Both the position numbers and the translations under genes were made by a program. From Typha latifolia (taxonomy: Eukaryota; Streptophyta; Magnoliopsida; Poales; Typhaceae): a stretch of DNA of 64,000 nucleotides. Of the stretch, positions 61,127 to 64,000 are shown piece after piece. The stretch is from positions 7,998,001 through 8,062,000 of the forward strand of contig CM034103.1 in NCBI GenBank assembly GCA_019914945.1, written 5' to 3'. The notes below the pieces were generated by a model, which made no database searches, was not told where the DNA came from, and saw only the letters and a list, made by a program, of their open reading frames with translations. Each line of letters begins with the position of its first letter. The stretch's first letter is position 1.

Positions 61127-62783
61127 TGTAACACCCATCACCAAACATGTGCCCCTCACGTGGGTAGCACCCACGTGACCTTCTGGTCAATATTTCAACA
61201 CCATATATAAATGAAAAAGCCCACATTCCACAAATAAAATAGACAGAAAGAAGCTCATAACACTATAAGCCACAACAAGCCCTAAAATATATATCCATAG
61301 ACAAATAAAAAATTGCCCACGTAGGGGCTACAAGCCATCTAGCTTAATTTACAAGAATAAATCAATAAGAGAAATTAATGATATTTCTTCATCAACTCTG
61401 CTATGAACTCTGACTTATCAACTAATCTGAAAATATTTCCACTAGAAGGCGATGAACATAAAGCCCAGCAAATTTCTACTTCTACAGTCCAAAAGTAGTG
61501 CGATGAATAATGCAACAATAAGTAGATATAAATATATACATCATGATCAAATCAATGCATCAGTATCTCATATGCAACATGTTTATCTAATGCGCACATA
61601 CATTAGGGGTCAATAACCTACCATGCAATCGATCTGAACAATCAAGTCCTCAAACTCGAGCTTACACTGAGCTCCGCCCAAAGACCATGTCAACACCACA
61701 CCACATAATATGCATTATCTCAAACTACCAAGTCTGTAATATAGGCTTATGTAGAGCTACGCCCGTAGGCCACATCAGTCCTCACACCCGACCACACATA
61801 TATACCCTAAAGGAGGGTAGACCCTAGTGGGAGAATCGTCAGCCCATCACCTAGCGAATAGCATAATCGAATATCCACCACTGCAGATTAAGAATTTTAG
61901 TCGTAAGCCTATCATAAAGGTCAATATTGCATATTGATACTACCATCTGAGCCCTTGACTTTACTTTATTGTACCATTGTGTGAAAATTATGAGCCATCA
62001 CTCATGGGTGTCCTCACCCTGCGTCATTGAGTACCGCAAGGATTACGTCATCCTATTATTCTCTTTCTCTATCTTAAATATCCTAAATGGTATAACTCTC
62101 GTCGATTGATAATAAATCATCAATCGCCCAGCGAAACGGCTACCTAATTGTCTAGGATTAACAGAATAAGACCTTAGGCATAGGCTCTAATATATATAAG
62201 TATAAGAATATCCCCTACCCCTAACCCTAGCTGAGGAGATGTTGGGCATTGTTGAGATGCAGTAGTCACTCCCTTTATGACCGCGCATGTGTGCAAGTGG
62301 CATGATAGTATACAACATAATAAGCACAATGAAACACATTATTATCATAATTTACATGTTAGCACATATGTGCATGCCCAATAAATATGCGTAGAATCAT
62401 GATATGCAAAATCTTACCGAACAACAAAATAATTTATCATGCATAACGTGTAATAATAACCGTAAGGAAAACATATGCACATGCATGCTATGAATGTGAT
62501 GATGTCATAAGGTAAGTTATTTTATTTTCTACACTACTATAAGATTATAAGAGTTTCAATATTAGTTGTAACTACGCCACGAGATCATCATCATAGAGTA
62601 CGAAGTCCATCTCGATAAGAAAAGTAAATAAAGAGCATGAGCACAATATTACTATCACTAACTAGTTAAATAATTTTATTGATGGTTACTACAGGCTTGG
62701 GCAGGTCCATCTCGTAATTTTTACTTTTATTAATCAGATAGAGCCGGTATAGTTATACCAAGGCATGACGCGTTAAATACAAA
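61127..62783 (-). mobile_element. 5' LTR, family B, copy B3
   Basis: It starts TGTAACACCCATCACC at 61127 and stays collinear with B2 and B1 up to ACGCGTTAAAT near 62780. Similarity then stops abruptly. In B1 terms it covers only the 3' half of the LTR. Confidence 0.8.
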
Positions 62784-63715
62784 TTTTGCTAAAAAGTTGA
62801 TAGGAGAAAAAGAACAAAATCACATTCTTTGCTGATAAAATTAATATCTGTTTAGATTAAACAAAGCATATTAAATTCTTTTATTTTAAGAAATTCAGAG
62901 AATAACAAGTCAAAATCAATTGAGGAAAGATTCATAAATTCTATCAAACTCCTAAATAAAATAATACAAGTAAAATTATCTAAACATCACCTAACTAATT
63001 AGATGTTAGCTGCTAATTACAATACTGGGTTAATCTATAAAGAAATCAAACATTAAATGTATCTGATATATATGGTAAGAATAATGCAGAGCTTCAAATT
63101 TCAGATCATAAGATGAACCATTGACATTACTAAAAGATATAGGAATGTTACTCAATGGTTTCCCCAAACTAACTAAAAAATTATATTATTTCAGCAACTT
63201 TAGCTTTAGGGCATAATTCCATCCAACATTAATTTGTGCACCATAAATTAAAAACATACACTAGGTAATAACTATCATATTACCTTGAGTTACAAAAGAT
63301 TTTTACTTACGAGGTGCCACAATTGTAGAAACTGACTATAGGGCTTTGGGGCTTTTTGGTTGATGTGGGTTAGAGCTCAAGGTCTATTCTCCGGTGGCAA
63401 AGATCCATGGATTTGTAGAGATGAGATGAGAAGAAGAGAGGAGAAAAGGAGAAAAATGAGAAGATGATAAGTCAAATCCAAGAAATCCTACACACAGCTA
63501 CCAGAAGTTAAATCCAAGAATTTTTTTTTAGTGTGTGAGATAGAAATAAGTTGATGACAAGTCAAATCTAAGAAATCCTAAAAAAGAAAACCTATCACAA
63601 CTCAAGAAAAAAAGAAGAAGCAAAGTTAAGGGTTTTAAAAATAAAATTCTTTCCCAACTCATCTTCTCCCTTCTTGCCCAAATTGCATTATCCTTACTTA
63701 TTATCTGTAACGCCC
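62784..63715. other. AT-rich spacer, no gene seen
   Basis: AT-rich. 63400-63600 has two imperfect copies of GATAAGTCAAATCCAAGAAATCCTA-type text. No exon or element domain. Confidence 0.45.
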
Positions 63716-64000
63716 CGCCCGGCATGGGCACGTGCACACCCACGTGCCCACACGGCCGCGCACGTGACAAGACGGGTGGGGTCCGTCACGCATAGATACT
63801 CTCCTGTACACATATAATCATGACATCATCAAATACTACCTGCTAACATATGAATATCCCAGTCTACAATAATATTACATTAAACCACTACATAATCTGG
63901 CAGGACCCACACAGGCCACAACAAACTATCAAGATACAACTAAAATGACTAATATAAGAGTACATTATGATTCGACCTATATTATACAATTCATCGTCTA
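63716..64000 (-). mobile_element. LTR, family E/F, running off the window
   Basis: It begins TGTAACGCCCCGCCC at 63716, the reverse complement of an LTR 3' end. The GC-rich first 80 bp holds several CACGTG words. GGCCACAACAAAC at 63914-63926 is the family version of the conserved LTR box. It is related to the fragment at 6151. Confidence 0.6.

Noticed and set aside
1..64000. tRNA, rRNA, CRISPR or bacterial-type operons
   Set aside because: None seen. Tandem repeats here are LTR minisatellites without regular unique spacers, and the context is a plant nuclear genome.

Overview
This is nuclear DNA from a flowering plant with a large, retrotransposon-rich genome. The evidence is a spliced nuclear gene with plant-type introns and a transit peptide, LTR retrotransposons primed by initiator-Met tRNA, hAT-type DNA transposon relics, and an AT-rich background broken by GC-rich LTR leaders. 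A monocot is plausible, but I cannot show it from this sequence.

Two genes can be rebuilt exon by exon. (1) A caffeoyl-CoA O-methyltransferase-like gene on the minus strand runs from the ATG at 54948 to the stop at 25609. It has nine exons that join into one open 286-residue frame. It spans 29.3 kb because its introns are full of retroelements: a solo LTR in intron 8; a hAT relic, a chromovirus with its 3' LTR and a copia fragment in intron 6; two solo LTRs in intron 5; a solo LTR in intron 4; and an LTR-like block in intron 2. (2) A small two-exon gene on the minus strand (11388 to 11006) encodes a 63-residue secreted peptide with eight cysteines. Its core promoter, TATA box included, lies in a 105-bp direct duplication.

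Layout: 1-5000 holds solo LTR A1, a decayed unidentified coding block and a candidate first exon. 5092-5656 is a hAT-like MITE. 6151-7440 holds LTR fragments. 9430-9750 is an RNase H-like relic. 11.0-11.64 kb is the peptide gene. 12.9-20.7 kb is a minus-strand copia element broken by two nested solo LTRs (B1 and G1). 21.85-24.3 kb holds solo LTR A3 and a copia gag/protease scrap. 25.6-54.95 kb is the methyltransferase gene. Just upstream of it, 55.1-55.7 kb holds a repeat fragment and an N-terminal fragment resembling a plant WD40 protein. 55.97-62.8 kb holds two same-strand family-B LTRs, one next to a Met-tRNA primer-binding site, with about 5 kb of non-coding DNA between their facing ends. 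The right edge enters another LTR.

Eight solo LTRs have target-site duplications readable at both ends (five exact, three with one mismatch) and no complete element remains, so the region has been shaped by repeated insertion followed by LTR-LTR recombination. LTR families B, C and D share arrays of short imperfect palindromes of the GTGGGCTGCAG / CTGCAGCCCAC type. Families B, C and F share a GCTTGTTGTGGCC box. Coordinates were read by eye: exon and target-duplication edges were counted base by base, other repeat edges are approximate.
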